Of a DNA stretch of 64,000 nucleotides, positions 42,502 through 52,101 are shown one piece after another. The stretch spans positions 186,001-250,000 of the forward strand of contig NZ_LKEV01000001.1 in NCBI RefSeq assembly GCF_001412085.1, read 5' to 3'. The translations under genes were made by a program, and so were the position numbers. Each line of letters starts with the position of its first letter. The stretch's first letter is position 1. A model generated the notes under the pieces. That model saw only the letters and a program-made list of their open reading frames with translations, did not search any database and was not told where the DNA came from. Source of the DNA: Corynebacterium lowii (GTDB lineage: Bacteria; Actinomycetota; Actinomycetes; Mycobacteriales; Mycobacteriaceae).

Positions 42502-44220
42502 GTGGCCAACCAGACAATGAGTACAGTCCAGGGCGGTAAGCACCGCCGCTCCGGTGCCCCGGCGGCGTCACCGAAGAAGTGGTCTACCACGGTATCCACC
42601 ATCTCCGCGGTGATGATGACCCTGGACATCACCATCGTGCTCGTCGCCCTGCCCGCCATCTCGGAGGACCTGCAACTGAGCCTCTCGGGCGGTCAATGGG
42701 TGATTAACGCCTACTCCCTGGCTTTCGCCTCGCTCATGCTCAGCGTGGGCAGCATCTCCGACCTCATCGGGCGGCGCTCCATCTTCCTCATCGGTCACGT
42801 GCTGTTCCTGGGGGCGTCGATAGCCTGTATGAGCGCGGACTCAGAAACCATGCTCATCGCCGCCCGCGCGGTGCAGGGCGCCGGTGGCGCGCTGGTTTTT
42901 GGTACCTCGGTGCCCTTGCTTTCCGACGCCTTCTCCCCTGCGGAAAAGGAGCAGCGCACCAAGGCCATCGCCATTTTGATGGGCCTTTCCGCGGCGGCCT
43001 CGGCGGTGGGGCCGCTGGTGGGCGGCGCGCTGGTAGAGCACGGCCAATGGGAATGGATTTTTGCCATTAACATTCCCATCGGCGTTTTTGTGCTGCTGGC
43101 CACGCTGATTTTCATTCCCGATCTTCACAAGCGGGAACGCGAGGCCGGAAATACAGAAATGCCGCCCATCGACGTCCCCTCCACGATTATCGCGGCGGGC
43201 ATGCTCTTTAGCCTTAATTACGGCATTATCTCCGGCCCCGAGCGAGGCTGGACGGATTGGCTAGTAATTCTGAGCTTCGCGGCGGCGGCGCAATTGGCGG
43301 TGATCCTCGCCTGGATTCAAACCTCCAAGGGCGATTCCGCGATGATTGATATTCGCCTCTTCCGCATTCCCTCCTTCTCCACCGTGGCCTTCTCCGCCTT
43401 TGCGGCGCGCCTTTTCAGCTTCGGCATGATGCCCTTTATCGTGCTCTGGCTTTCCGGGCACGTGGGCCTTTCCGCCCTGGAAGTGGGCTACGTATCCACC
43501 ACCCTAGCCGGGCCGATCGTGATTTTCTCCGCCGTGGGTCTGGCGCTGGGCAAGGTCATGCGGCTGGGCTTCGTGCAGGCGCTCGGCATGATTATCGTGG
43601 CAGGGGGCCTGCTCCTGGGGCTCATGGTGCAGCCCGATTCCAGCTGGCCCGCCCTGGTGCCCTCCTACGTGGTCATTGGTATTGGCACCGGTATCATGCT
43701 GCCGCACCTCATGGACCTGGCGGTTTCCGTGGTGCCCCGCGAAAAGACGGGTACCGCCTCCGGTATCGCCAATACCTCCCTGCCGCTGGGCACCAGTTTT
43801 GGCGTGGCCCTCTACGGCGCCTACCTGGCCAATCACATCGAGGACGGCATGGAGGGTGCCCCCGAGCAGATCATCACCGCCACCGAGGGCGGGCGCTTTG
43901 ACCTGGTGGACCAGTTTGCCCCGCAATTAGGCGACCTTGCCCGCGAGGTCTTTGTGGAGGGACTTCACGGTATCTTCATCATGGCGGCCGTTTTTGCCGT
44001 GGTGGGGGCTTTGGCCTGCGTGCTCTTTATCCGGGAAAAGGATATTCGGGTGGAGGGTGATTCTGTGGAGGAAGCGGGCTCCCGTTCCACTTCCGGTTCC
44101 ACCGAGCTTGAGCCCGTGGAGATTCCCTCGGTGCCCGTTCCCGCGAGCATCGCCCCCGTGGACCGCGCGGAATTGGTGGCCCGCGCTCGCCAGCGCCTTA
44201 ATAATTCTCGCGGCGTTTAA
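42502..44220 (+). CDS. MFS transporter, DHA2/EmrB-QacA family
   Basis: A 572-residue, 14-helix drug:proton antiporter. LDITIVLVALPAISEDLQ (helix 1, with the family's D) precedes QWVINAYSLAFASLML. SDLIGRRSIFLIG is motif A and GAGGALVFGTSVPLLSDAF is near motif C. The C-terminal 70 residues are a hydrophilic tail. The GTG at 42502 starts 12 bases after tgt stops, so they may be co-transcribed. The substrate is unknown. Confidence 0.9.
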   Translation: MANQTMSTVQGGKHRRSGAPAASPKKWSTTVSTISAVMMTLDITIVLVALPAISEDLQLSLSGGQWVINAYSLAFASLMLSVGSISDLIGRRSIFLIGHVLFLGASIACMSADSETMLIAARAVQGAGGALVFGTSVPLLSDAFSPAEKEQRTKAIAILMGLSAAASAVGPLVGGALVEHGQWEWIFAINIPIGVFVLLATLIFIPDLHKREREAGNTEMPPIDVPSTIIAAGMLFSLNYGIISGPERGWTDWLVILSFAAAAQLAVILAWIQTSKGDSAMIDIRLFRIPSFSTVAFSAFAARLFSFGMMPFIVLWLSGHVGLSALEVGYVSTTLAGPIVIFSAVGLALGKVMRLGFVQALGMIIVAGGLLLGLMVQPDSSWPALVPSYVVIGIGTGIMLPHLMDLAVSVVPREKTGTASGIANTSLPLGTSFGVALYGAYLANHIEDGMEGAPEQIITATEGGRFDLVDQFAPQLGDLAREVFVEGLHGIFIMAAVFAVVGALACVLFIREKDIRVEGDSVEEAGSRSTSGSTELEPVEIPSVPVPASIAPVDRAELVARARQRLNNSRGV

Positions 44221-44866
44221 TCCACCCGATAACGGCATACGTGACCGGCAGGAGAATGACCTCCAGGCCGGTTTTCCAGGCAAAGCCCACGATGAGGTAA
44301 TTCAACCCATCGCCCCAGGTGCTAATGCCAATGACCGGGGCGGCGATAAGGCAAAACAGCAATGTATCGCCAAACTCTCCCACCACCGTGGAGCCCAGCA
44401 GCCGCGCCCACAATTTCTTCTCCCCCGTGCGGCGCTTGAGGGCCACCAGTACATAGGAATTGAGCAACTGGCCCACCAGATAACCCGCTAGGGAGGCCAG
44501 CACGATCTGCGGCACCAGGCCCAGAACCAGGGAGAACTCCTCCTGATTTTCGTAGAACTCCGCCGCCGGTAGCGCGATGGCGATATAAAAGGAGATCACC
44601 GCTAACAGTGTGGCCCCAAACCCCGTGAGAATCGCCCGCCGCGAGGCCCGGAACCCGTAGCACTCCGCGAGGACATCGCCTAGCACGTAGGCCAGGGGGA
44701 AGAGGAAAAACGCACCGTCCGTGATGAGCGGCCCGAGCGCCACTCCCTTGGTGGCGGTGATGTTGGAGATGAGAAAAACCGTGACGAAGAGCGTCACGAT
44801 CACCGGGTACAGCGAGCGCTGCACCGGAATGAACCTGGGGTTTGTTGAGTCTGTCACGGCTCTCAT
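44198..44866 (-). CDS. yhhQ: queuosine-precursor transporter, YhhQ/VUT family
   Basis: A 222-residue, six-helix membrane protein. The pattern (VFLISNITATKGVALGPL, FLFPLAYVLGDVLAECYGFRASRR, a late WKTGLEVILLPVTYAVIGW) is that of YhhQ, which imports 7-cyano/7-aminomethyl-7-deazaguanine. The E-x-Y-G-x-R segment is the family hallmark. It overlaps the convergent MFS gene by 23 bases. Together with Tgt and GluQ-RS it implies salvage-based queuosine formation. Confidence 0.9.
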   Translation of the reverse strand: MRAVTDSTNPRFIPVQRSLYPVIVTLFVTVFLISNITATKGVALGPLITDGAFFLFPLAYVLGDVLAECYGFRASRRAILTGFGATLLAVISFYIAIALPAAEFYENQEEFSLVLGLVPQIVLASLAGYLVGQLLNSYVLVALKRRTGEKKLWARLLGSTVVGEFGDTLLFCLIAAPVIGISTWGDGLNYLIVGFAWKTGLEVILLPVTYAVIGWIKRRENY

Positions 44867-44871
44867 GCTGC

Positions 44872-45119
44872 CATAGGGGTGCCAGTGGTGGGGGATGAAT
44901 GGGTTGCGAGGGGGTAGTGGCACCCTTTGGGGTTGGGAGAGGCGGGTGGTGTGTGTTGTTGGGGGCTGGTGGCGCTTAGGGGTGCCACTACCGGGTTGAT
45001 GTGGTCTGGTGGGGCGGAGGTGTCACCCCTTGGGGTTGGGCGCAGCAAGGCAGCGGCACGTTGGGGTGCCACTTCCCGCTTATCGACGCCCCGACCCCTC
45101 CTACTGGCACCCTGTAGGG
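44872..45119. repeat. intergenic inverted-repeat units (three)
   Basis: Units lie at 44872-44936, 44973-45039 and 45058-45119, with a core at 45078-45090. The last two and their spacer are a diverged copy of 32381-32528. The block fills the gap between yhhQ and the amidohydrolase and ends within 10 bases of the latter's start. Confidence 0.9.
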
Positions 45120-45127
45120 TGAGAAAA

Positions 45128-45880
45128 ATGAAGATCCAGCGCGTTTTTGATGCTCATTTTCACATCATTGACCCCGATTTTCCGCTACAGGAGAATAACG
45201 GTTATTTGCCTGATCCCTTTGGGGTGACCCAATATCAGGAGCGCATTGCTGACCTTGGGGTGAGTGGTGGTGCGGTGGTTTCGGGCTCGTTCCAGGGCTT
45301 TGACCAGGGGTATTTGATTGCAGCCCTGGAGGCTTTGGGACCTCATTATGTGGGTGTTACGCAGATACCGGCCGATACTGAGGATGAGAAGATTCTTGAA
45401 CTCCATCGGCACGGTGTGCGAGCAGTGCGTTTCAATGTGCGTCGAGGAGGCTCGGCGTCGTTGGAGGACTTAGATCGTTTGGCGAGGCGCGTCTACGACC
45501 TGGTGGGTTGGCACACGGAGTTGTACATAGACGCGCGAGAATTGCCGGAGATCATGCCCGTGGTGTCAGCATTGCCTGCGGTCAGCGTGGATCATCTGGG
45601 TCTACACGAGGAGGGGCTGCTCTCCTTGCTCGCCTTGGTGGAACGGGGAATGAAGGTGAAGGCGACTGGTTTTGGACGCATTGAGCTCGATCCCACGAAA
45701 GCAATCAAGGAAATAGTGAAGGCCAATCCTCACGCGTTGATGGTTGGCACCGATCTTCCCTCAACCCGTGCCCGCCGCCCTTTCCAGGACACCGATTTTG
45801 CATTGATCTGTGATGCCCTTGATGAGGAGCAGGTGGAGGACGTGTTCTGGAATAACGCCGCAGATTGGTACCTGCGCTAA
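45128..45880 (+). CDS. amidohydrolase family protein (TIM-barrel, PDC-lactonase-like)
   Basis: A 250-residue metal-dependent hydrolase of the amidohydrolase-2 group. FDAHFHIID is the HxH metal site, VSVDHLGLH the third-strand His, and VGTDLPSTRA the late catalytic Asp. The length and motifs fit the 2-pyrone-4,6-dicarboxylate lactonase-like subgroup, but the substrate is not determined. Start at ATG 45128 (GTG 45119 is possible). The codon usage is somewhat less GC-biased than in the neighbours. Confidence 0.8.
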   Translation: MKIQRVFDAHFHIIDPDFPLQENNGYLPDPFGVTQYQERIADLGVSGGAVVSGSFQGFDQGYLIAALEALGPHYVGVTQIPADTEDEKILELHRHGVRAVRFNVRRGGSASLEDLDRLARRVYDLVGWHTELYIDARELPEIMPVVSALPAVSVDHLGLHEEGLLSLLALVERGMKVKATGFGRIELDPTKAIKEIVKANPHALMVGTDLPSTRARRPFQDTDFALICDALDEEQVEDVFWNNAADWYLR

Positions 45881-45881
45881 C

Positions 45882-46049
45882 ACCAAGGGGTGCCGTTAGA
45901 CGGGTTTACTTTGCTGTTCGGACCGCAATGACACCCCTACGTGTTGGAGGGGACACCGAAAGCACGCTTCGAATCACCCGACACAGCACCAAGGGGTGCC
46001 ACTGCCCCCACGATCGACGTCCCGACCCCGCCACTGGCACCCCTTGGTG
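45882..46049. repeat. intergenic inverted-repeat units (two)
   Basis: Units lie at 45882-45942 and 45987-46049, with arms CCAAGGGGTGCC and TGRCACCCC. The second contains a degenerate core (ACGATCGACGTCC). No unit occurs again until 61161. Confidence 0.85.
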
Positions 46050-46150
46050 CCGGGATCGGTGCCGACGCCGCAGGACAAAACAGGGCCGCCAGCCCCGCAC
46101 CCGGCACCACACAAGGAACACAACAAAAGGAACCCAGTATCCTCACGGAT

Positions 46151-47098
46151 ATGGCAGCCAAGGAATCACAGCCGGGCCCCCTGGAGCACCATGAGCGGGG
46201 GGCGGGGCGGTACGCGCCGTCGCCAAGCGGGGACCTGCACTTTGGCAACCTGCGCACCGCCGTGCTGGCGTGGCTGTATGCGCGGCACACGGGGCGGCGC
46301 TTCTACCTGCGGGTGGAGGATATTGATACGCAGCGTTCCTCGGCGCAGAGCGCGCAGCGGCAGATCGAGGACCTTGCGGCGCTGGGGCTGACCTTCGACG
46401 CCGCGCCCACCTACCAGTCCGATAACACCAGCGCCTATGAGGCCGCGCTGCGGGCGCTGACGGAGCGCGGGCGCGTGTTCGAGTGTTATTGCTCGCGCAA
46501 GGATATTCAGGAGGCCGCCCGCGCCCCGCACGCCATCCCCGGCCGCTACCCCGGCACCTGCCGCGACCTGCCCGAGGGGGAGCGGGAGTGGCGTCGCAGG
46601 GAGCTGCTGGCGCAGGGGCGGGTGCCCGCGCTGCGGCTGCGCGCCGAGGTGGAGAAATGGCAGGTAAACGATGGTTTCCTGGGCGCCTTCACCGGCGAGG
46701 TGGACGATTTCATCCTGCGCCGCGGCGGCCAGCAGCCGGACTGGGCCTACAACCTCGCCGTGGTGGTGGACGACGTCGCTGCGGGCATCGACCAGGTGGT
46801 GCGCGGCGATGACCTCGCCTCCTCCGCGCCGCGCCAGGCCTACCTGGCGCACCTGCTGGGGCTGCCGCAGCCGGGGTACGTGCACGTCCCGCTCGTACTC
46901 GGCCCCACGGGTAAACGGCTCGCTAAACGCGACGGCGCCGTGACCCTCCGGGAGATGCTTGCCGACGCCCCCGTGGCCCAGGTAGTCACGCGCCTTGCGG
47001 AGTCCGTGGGGGTAGAGGGCTGTGATTCCCTGGCGGGCCTGGCCGAGAAGTTCGAGCCGGGGTTGGTGCCGCGGGAGGCGTGGGTGTGGGGAAGTTAA
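46151..47098 (+). CDS. gluQ: glutamyl-queuosine tRNA(Asp) synthetase (GluQ-RS)
   Basis: A 315-residue truncated glutamyl-tRNA synthetase paralogue that activates glutamate and attaches it to queuosine in the anticodon of tRNA-Asp, not to the 3' end. [20 protein letters not shown] carries the HIGH-like motif and [10 protein letters not shown] the KMSKS-like motif. The zinc cysteines FECYCSRKD and YPGTCRDL are intact. There is no anticodon-binding domain, as expected. Start at ATG 46151; the longer frame is a translated repeat. It supports queuosine being made or salvaged here. Confidence 0.92.
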   Translation: MAAKESQPGPLEHHERGAGRYAPSPSGDLHFGNLRTAVLAWLYARHTGRRFYLRVEDIDTQRSSAQSAQRQIEDLAALGLTFDAAPTYQSDNTSAYEAALRALTERGRVFECYCSRKDIQEAARAPHAIPGRYPGTCRDLPEGEREWRRRELLAQGRVPALRLRAEVEKWQVNDGFLGAFTGEVDDFILRRGGQQPDWAYNLAVVVDDVAAGIDQVVRGDDLASSAPRQAYLAHLLGLPQPGYVHVPLVLGPTGKRLAKRDGAVTLREMLADAPVAQVVTRLAESVGVEGCDSLAGLAEKFEPGLVPREAWVWGS

Positions 47099-47454
47099 TG
47101 GGGTGGATGGAACTCGGCTGTGAAGCCACCGGTGTACTCCGGGGTGCTCACATATGCCCCGCTGAGGAGAATGAGCCGGGTGTATTCCCGGTTGTCGTAG
47201 TCTGACGTGTGCTTCACGGGAAGGAGGAGTGCGGAGATTCTGCCCTTGGCGTTGGTGCGGCGCCAATCCTCGGCCTCGATGATGGAGCGGGCGCCTTCGA
47301 TGAGGTAGGAGGTGCGCTTGTAGGAAACCTCGTCTAAGGGGTCATGCTCCCAATATTCCTCGCGCTCCCAGAAGAACACGTAGTAGGAGGGAGAGACTTC
47401 TTCCTTATCGGTGGGGACCCGGCTGAGACCGGGTTGTTGTTCCGTGACTTTCAT
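47095..47454 (-). CDS. hypothetical protein next to cas3
   Basis: A 119-residue soluble protein starting [20 protein letters not shown], rich in aromatic residues ([16 protein letters not shown]) and ending [10 protein letters not shown] do not recognise it. The ATG at 47454 has AAGGA 8 bases upstream; a longer frame to 47556 crosses the hairpin and is less likely. It converges with gluQ (4-base overlap) and is divergent from cas3, sharing its control region. It may be host or part of the CRISPR island. Confidence 0.65.
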   Translation of the reverse strand: MKVTEQQPGLSRVPTDKEEVSPSYYVFFWEREEYWEHDPLDEVSYKRTSYLIEGARSIIEAEDWRRTNAKGRISALLLPVKHTSDYDNREYTRLILLSGAYVSTPEYTGGFTAEFHPPH

Positions 47455-47674
47455 AGAGAAATCCTTGAAGAGGGGCCCGGGGAGCCTTTGGGAAGCCCCG
47501 CTGGTGCGGGGAGCGTTCTCGACAATTTGACTGCTCAAGAACTTGACTAGGCTCACCCCGGACGGTCCGGGACCCGGGCGTTAAGTCATTCTATTTAATA
47601 GTCAAGTTAAGAGCAATAAAAATGTCGATTTTTTGCTGTTTGATACGAAGTTGCCCCCGGCATCTATTTAATGT
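47455..47674. promoter_or_regulatory. cas3 control region with CRISPR-repeat-like hairpin
   Basis: The sequence becomes AT-rich toward cas3. TTGCCC, a 17-base spacer and TATGCT (about 47652-47680) form a plausible cas3 promoter, and TTGCTC-17-TAGAAT on the minus strand could serve the divergent gene. CCCCGC-TGGT-GCGGGG at 47496-47511 repeats the stem of the CRISPR repeat with a different tetraloop. ACTTGACTA (47541-47549) and TAGTCAAGT (47599-47607) are a perfect 9-bp inverted repeat. Confidence 0.5.
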
Positions 47675-50452
47675 ATGCTGTGCCACATGATGAACGATGG
47701 TATGGACTATGATAGTATCATACAGGTAATGAATCCACAGGTCACAGCCCTCTGGGCCAAGTCTGGTGATGAAACCGGCTGGCTCAGCCTCCCGCAGCAC
47801 TTACTTGACTCCGCGTGTGTAGCGGAGCGCCTGTGGGAAGGGTGGCTGGCTCCGGTTCTCAAAGCTCGGATTGCGGAGGGGACGGGGCTTGCGGGGAAAG
47901 AAGTCAAGATTCTTGTGGCGTGGCTCACTGGATGTCATGATCTTGGCAAGGCGACAAGTTTTTTCCAATACCAAATCGAACCCCGCCCAGAGTGTGCACA
48001 CATCGTGGAGGGTGTCCGCGAGGCGGGTTTCTTGCCGGTTCAACGGAGCACAAAGGAGAAGCTCCCGCACGCCCTGGCCTCCGAGGTGATCGTGGGGCGT
48101 TGGCTGTGGGAGCAGGGGATAGACGGAAAAGTAGCCCAATCCCTAGCCCAGATCCCAGGCGCCCACCATGGCATCGCCACCGACCCTGTGACGCTCCAAG
48201 CAGCCAAAGGCATCATAGAAAGACATCCCGAACCCTGGCACCAGGCCCAGAATGAACTCATGGAGGCCATGACCCAGGCCACGGGCATGACTACGGAGAT
48301 CCTGGCCAAAACCAAGCGCCTGGACACCCGCACCCAGCAGCTCATCACGGGCCTGGTGATTATGGCGGACTGGATCGCCTCTAACGCCGAAGCCTTCCCT
48401 ATGGCCATCACCACCACCCAGGAGGAGCGCGTTAATAACGGCATGGAGGCTGTGGTTCTCACCGGCCCGTGGCGGGGTGAGGTTCCGGAACTGGGTAGTG
48501 AGGACCTCATTGACGCCTACTATCGCGCCACCTTCGGCTGGCCCGAGCACTTCGGGGCGCGCCCGATTCAAAAGGCCATTGTACAGGCGCTGGACGAGGT
48601 AGACGGCCCGTGCCTCATCATCGTGGAGGCTCCCACGGGCGAGGGGAAAACGGAAACCGCGCTCGCCGCCGCGCACATCATCGCGGCCCGCACGGGTGCT
48701 CAGGGCGCGGTGTTCGCTGCGCCTACGATGGCCACGGCCAATGGCCTCTTCGAGCGCGTGCTGGATTGGGCGGGCACCGTTTCCGGCGAGGTCACCTCCA
48801 TGTATCTGGGCCATTCCAAGAGCGCGCTCTCGGCGGAGTATCAGCGCCTGCCGCTGCACAGCATCGAGGAGGAGGCCGGGGGTCACGGTGAGGTGGTGGC
48901 TACCCAGTGGCTCAAGGGCAACAAGCGCGGGGTGCTCTCTAACTTCGTGGTGTGCACGGTGGATCAGGTGCTCATGCTCGCGCTTCAGGCTAAGCACTCT
49001 ATGCTGCGTCACCTGGGCTTGGCGGGCAAAGTCATCATCGTGGATGAGGTGCACGCGTATGACGCATATATGGGCTCCTATCTGCACAAGGCCCTCGAAT
49101 GGCTCCAGGCTTACGGGGCTTCGGTGGTGCTGATGAGTGCGACGCTCCCCGTCGAGCAGAAGAGCGCACTCGCCCGCGCTTATGGCGATACCCCGGCGGA
49201 GGGGACGGGATACCCGCTGCTCACGGTCGTCGATAAGCGGGGCATGCGGGAGTACGAGGTGCCCGCGCGCCCCACGGAGCTGCACGCCCAGGTGGAGCTT
49301 ATCGACGACGCCCCGGCCGCCCTTATCCCGCACCTGGAGGGTGGCGGGTGTGTGCTGGTGGTGTGCAATACGATTCGGCGCGCGCAGGAGACGTATTCGC
49401 TGCTGAGTGAGCATTTTCCGGGCGAGGTGGAACTCCATCACGCGGCCTTTATGGCCTCGGATCGCGCGGAGAAGGAGGATGCGCTGCGCGCCGCGCTTGG
49501 GCCGCGGGCACACCGGGGTGAGGGGCGGCCTGAGCGGCGTTTTGTGGTGGCTACGCAGGTGGTGGAGCAGAGCCTGGATATTGATGTGGACCTGCTGATT
49601 ACCGACGTCGCTCCGATGGACCTGCTCATTCAGCGTGTGGGGCGCCTGCATCGCCACGGTCGCCCGGCGGAGGATCGCCCGGAGCACCTGCGCGAGCCGC
49701 GGGTTCTGATCCGTGGCATTGAAGAGCGCTCCCCGGTGCCCGTGTTCGAGCGCGGCACGGCGGCGATTTATGACTCGAAGATTCTGCTGGCCACGATGGC
49801 CGTGCTGGAAGATCGTGTGCTCGCCCACGGCTTGCGACGCCCCGACGACATCGCCCCGTTGGTGCACGCCACCTACTCTGCGGACCTTGAGGTGCCGGAG
49901 GTGTGGCGGGAGGCCTGGGAGAAGGCGGTGGGGGAGAGTGAGGCGGAGCGCGAGCGCTCGGAGGGCCGGGCTGGTACCTATCAGGTGCCGGGGATTGCCC
50001 TGGCTGGAAAGTATCACTCTCTTTTTGTTCGCTATGCCAAGAATAGGGCGCGCAAGAAAGAGGAGGCGGGTCTGGCTCAGGTGCGCGATGCCGCCCCCAC
50101 CGTAGAGGTCATTCCGATTATCGGTACGGAATATGGCTACCGGCCCCTGGGGTATGAGGGGGCCGACATAGCTGAAGGGGATACCCCCGATTACCCCCTA
50201 TCCAGAAGGTTGGCCGGTAACACTGTAAGGCTTCCGGGGCGATTAACCAAGCGCGAGAGGGATTTTACTCGCGTGATTGACCAGTTAGAGCAGGAGACTC
50301 CGGTGGGTTGGGCGCAGAGTTATCTGCTCAAAGGGCAGGTGGCGCTGGTGCTGAACGAGAACTGCGAGGCGGACCTGGCAGGTACCCGGCTGCGCTATTC
50401 CACGGAGTTGGGTTTGGAGGAAAAACGTGACAAGGAGGGGCAGGGCCGGTGA
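47675..50452 (+). CDS. cas3: CRISPR-associated helicase/nuclease Cas3 (type I-E)
   Basis: A 925-residue effector that unwinds and degrades target DNA after Cascade binding. The HD nuclease half has LPQHLLDSA (His42) and the diagnostic HDLGK (88-92). The superfamily 2 helicase half has Walker A EAPTGEGKTE (about 318-327), DEVHAYDAY, SATLP, and VVEQSLDIDVD with QRVGRLHRHGR. The C-terminal region is typical of I-E Cas3 with HD and helicase fused. The start may be 47675 or the second ATG at 47687. It overlaps cas8e by 4 bases. Confidence 0.96.
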   Translation: MLCHMMNDGMDYDSIIQVMNPQVTALWAKSGDETGWLSLPQHLLDSACVAERLWEGWLAPVLKARIAEGTGLAGKEVKILVAWLTGCHDLGKATSFFQYQIEPRPECAHIVEGVREAGFLPVQRSTKEKLPHALASEVIVGRWLWEQGIDGKVAQSLAQIPGAHHGIATDPVTLQAAKGIIERHPEPWHQAQNELMEAMTQATGMTTEILAKTKRLDTRTQQLITGLVIMADWIASNAEAFPMAITTTQEERVNNGMEAVVLTGPWRGEVPELGSEDLIDAYYRATFGWPEHFGARPIQKAIVQALDEVDGPCLIIVEAPTGEGKTETALAAAHIIAARTGAQGAVFAAPTMATANGLFERVLDWAGTVSGEVTSMYLGHSKSALSAEYQRLPLHSIEEEAGGHGEVVATQWLKGNKRGVLSNFVVCTVDQVLMLALQAKHSMLRHLGLAGKVIIVDEVHAYDAYMGSYLHKALEWLQAYGASVVLMSATLPVEQKSALARAYGDTPAEGTGYPLLTVVDKRGMREYEVPARPTELHAQVELIDDAPAALIPHLEGGGCVLVVCNTIRRAQETYSLLSEHFPGEVELHHAAFMASDRAEKEDALRAALGPRAHRGEGRPERRFVVATQVVEQSLDIDVDLLITDVAPMDLLIQRVGRLHRHGRPAEDRPEHLREPRVLIRGIEERSPVPVFERGTAAIYDSKILLATMAVLEDRVLAHGLRRPDDIAPLVHATYSADLEVPEVWREAWEKAVGESEAERERSEGRAGTYQVPGIALAGKYHSLFVRYAKNRARKKEEAGLAQVRDAAPTVEVIPIIGTEYGYRPLGYEGADIAEGDTPDYPLSRRLAGNTVRLPGRLTKRERDFTRVIDQLEQETPVGWAQSYLLKGQVALVLNENCEADLAGTRLRYSTELGLEEKRDKEGQGR

Positions 50453-52101
50453 CGGATACTTTTCAGTTGCTCGATGAACCCTGGATCGCCTGCGTGCTGG
50501 GCGATGGTACGGAAACGCTGCTGAGCATCAGGCAGATCTTCGACGGGGAACACGCGGTGGCTAACCTGCGGGGCGATTCCCCTCCTCAGGACTACGCCGT
50601 GCTGCGCGTGCTCCTGGCGATCTATTGGCGGGCGCATCGTGAGAAGGTCACGGTGGCGCGTGGGCAATCCCATGAACACGATGAGTGGTTTAAGGAAGCC
50701 TGGCCGGAGGCCTCAGAGGGTGGGGTTGATGAGGTGGTGCTCGACTACCTAGAGCGCCACCGAGATCGCTTTGACCTCCTTCACCCGGAGACCCCCTTTA
50801 TGCAGGTGGCAGGCCTCCATACTTCTAAGAACGCGCGCTTGGAGGCCCGCCGCATTGTGCCCGAGGCCGAGGACGAGTACTTCACCATGAGGGCCGGCCA
50901 GGCTCGCACCACGCTGAGCTTTGCCGAGGCCGCTCGCTGGCTCATCTACACCCAGGCCTATGACTACTCCGGCATCAAGTCCGGCGCGGTGGGCGATCCC
51001 CGCGTGAAGGGTGGTAAGGGCTATCCCATCGGCACCGGCTGGACGGGTATGACCGGCGGCACGGTTCTGCTGGGAAATACTTTGCGCGAAACCCTGGTGC
51101 TCAACACCACCGAGGAATGTCTGCTCACCGAGGGGGACTCCGCCGCCTGGGAACGACGCCCCGATAACGCCGCTCAGCGCAAGCCCGAGGCCGACGCCGT
51201 GTACCCCACCGGTCCCGCCGACCTCGCCACCTGGCAGGCGCGCCGGGTGCGGCTCTTCCACGACGGCGAGCGGGTGACCGAAGTGCTGGTGAGCAACGGC
51301 GACCGCATCCCGGAGGCCGGGGCGAACATCATGGGCGATCCGATGACGCCTTACCGATACAGCGCCAACAAGTCTAAGAAGGGCCATACGGTGCACTATC
51401 CGCGGCCTTTCGACGTCACCCGCACCATGTGGCGCTCGCTAGAACCCCTCATCGCCTTGGAAGGAGACCCCGGCTTTGATGATAAGAACGTGGCTCCTGT
51501 TCGTCCGGGCACGCTGACTCAATTGGCGGAGTTAAACAATCTGGATATAGCCCCCGAATGGGCGAACCTCCAGATGGTCTCCGTGGCCTATGGGCCGCAG
51601 GCCTCCTCGGCGGCAGAGGTGGTGAGCAGCCGGATTGAGATTCCGGTGAGCCTGCTGCGCCTCGAGGCAGGCGAACAACGCCGCTTGTTGCTCGATAACG
51701 CCAAAGCCACGGCCGACGCCGCCATCGCCCTAGGTTCCTTTGCTGGGCAGCTCCTGGTGGCTGCGGGGGGAGAATACGAGTTCCAGAGTGCACCCACCGA
51801 TACTCTGCTCAGCCGCCTGGAACTTCCCTTTAGGCAGTGGCTGGGGAAGTTGGCCGATGGAGACGTGGCTGAACACGAAAAGCAGTGGCAAGAGTACGTG
51901 CGGGCGCGGGTGGAGGAGAATGCCTTGGTGTTTCTCAAGGGAGTGAGCCCGCAAACGTTGATTGGGCGGGAGGCCGCCCCGGCCTCGGAGGGCGGGAAGC
52001 CCTATATCCGCTCGGCGGCTACGGCTTGGCGGGCTCTGCATAAAAAGCTCGACGAGACTCTTCCCGCCACCCAGCGGGAAAGGAGGAAAGATGGAGAATA
52101 A
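50449..52101 (+). CDS. casA: Cascade large subunit Cas8e (Cse1/CasA)
   Basis: A 550-residue subunit that recognises the PAM and recruits Cas3. It starts TDTFQLLDEPWIACVLGDG after the GTG, the family opening. YTQAYDYSGIKSG and the following glycine/aromatic segment match the Cse1 core. The C-terminal helical bundle interacts with the Cse2 dimer. It is translationally coupled with cas3 upstream and cse2 downstream (11-base overlap). Confidence 0.95.
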   Translation: MTDTFQLLDEPWIACVLGDGTETLLSIRQIFDGEHAVANLRGDSPPQDYAVLRVLLAIYWRAHREKVTVARGQSHEHDEWFKEAWPEASEGGVDEVVLDYLERHRDRFDLLHPETPFMQVAGLHTSKNARLEARRIVPEAEDEYFTMRAGQARTTLSFAEAARWLIYTQAYDYSGIKSGAVGDPRVKGGKGYPIGTGWTGMTGGTVLLGNTLRETLVLNTTEECLLTEGDSAAWERRPDNAAQRKPEADAVYPTGPADLATWQARRVRLFHDGERVTEVLVSNGDRIPEAGANIMGDPMTPYRYSANKSKKGHTVHYPRPFDVTRTMWRSLEPLIALEGDPGFDDKNVAPVRPGTLTQLAELNNLDIAPEWANLQMVSVAYGPQASSAAEVVSSRIEIPVSLLRLEAGEQRRLLLDNAKATADAAIALGSFAGQLLVAAGGEYEFQSAPTDTLLSRLELPFRQWLGKLADGDVAEHEKQWQEYVRARVEENALVFLKGVSPQTLIGREAAPASEGGKPYIRSAATAWRALHKKLDETLPATQRERRKDGE

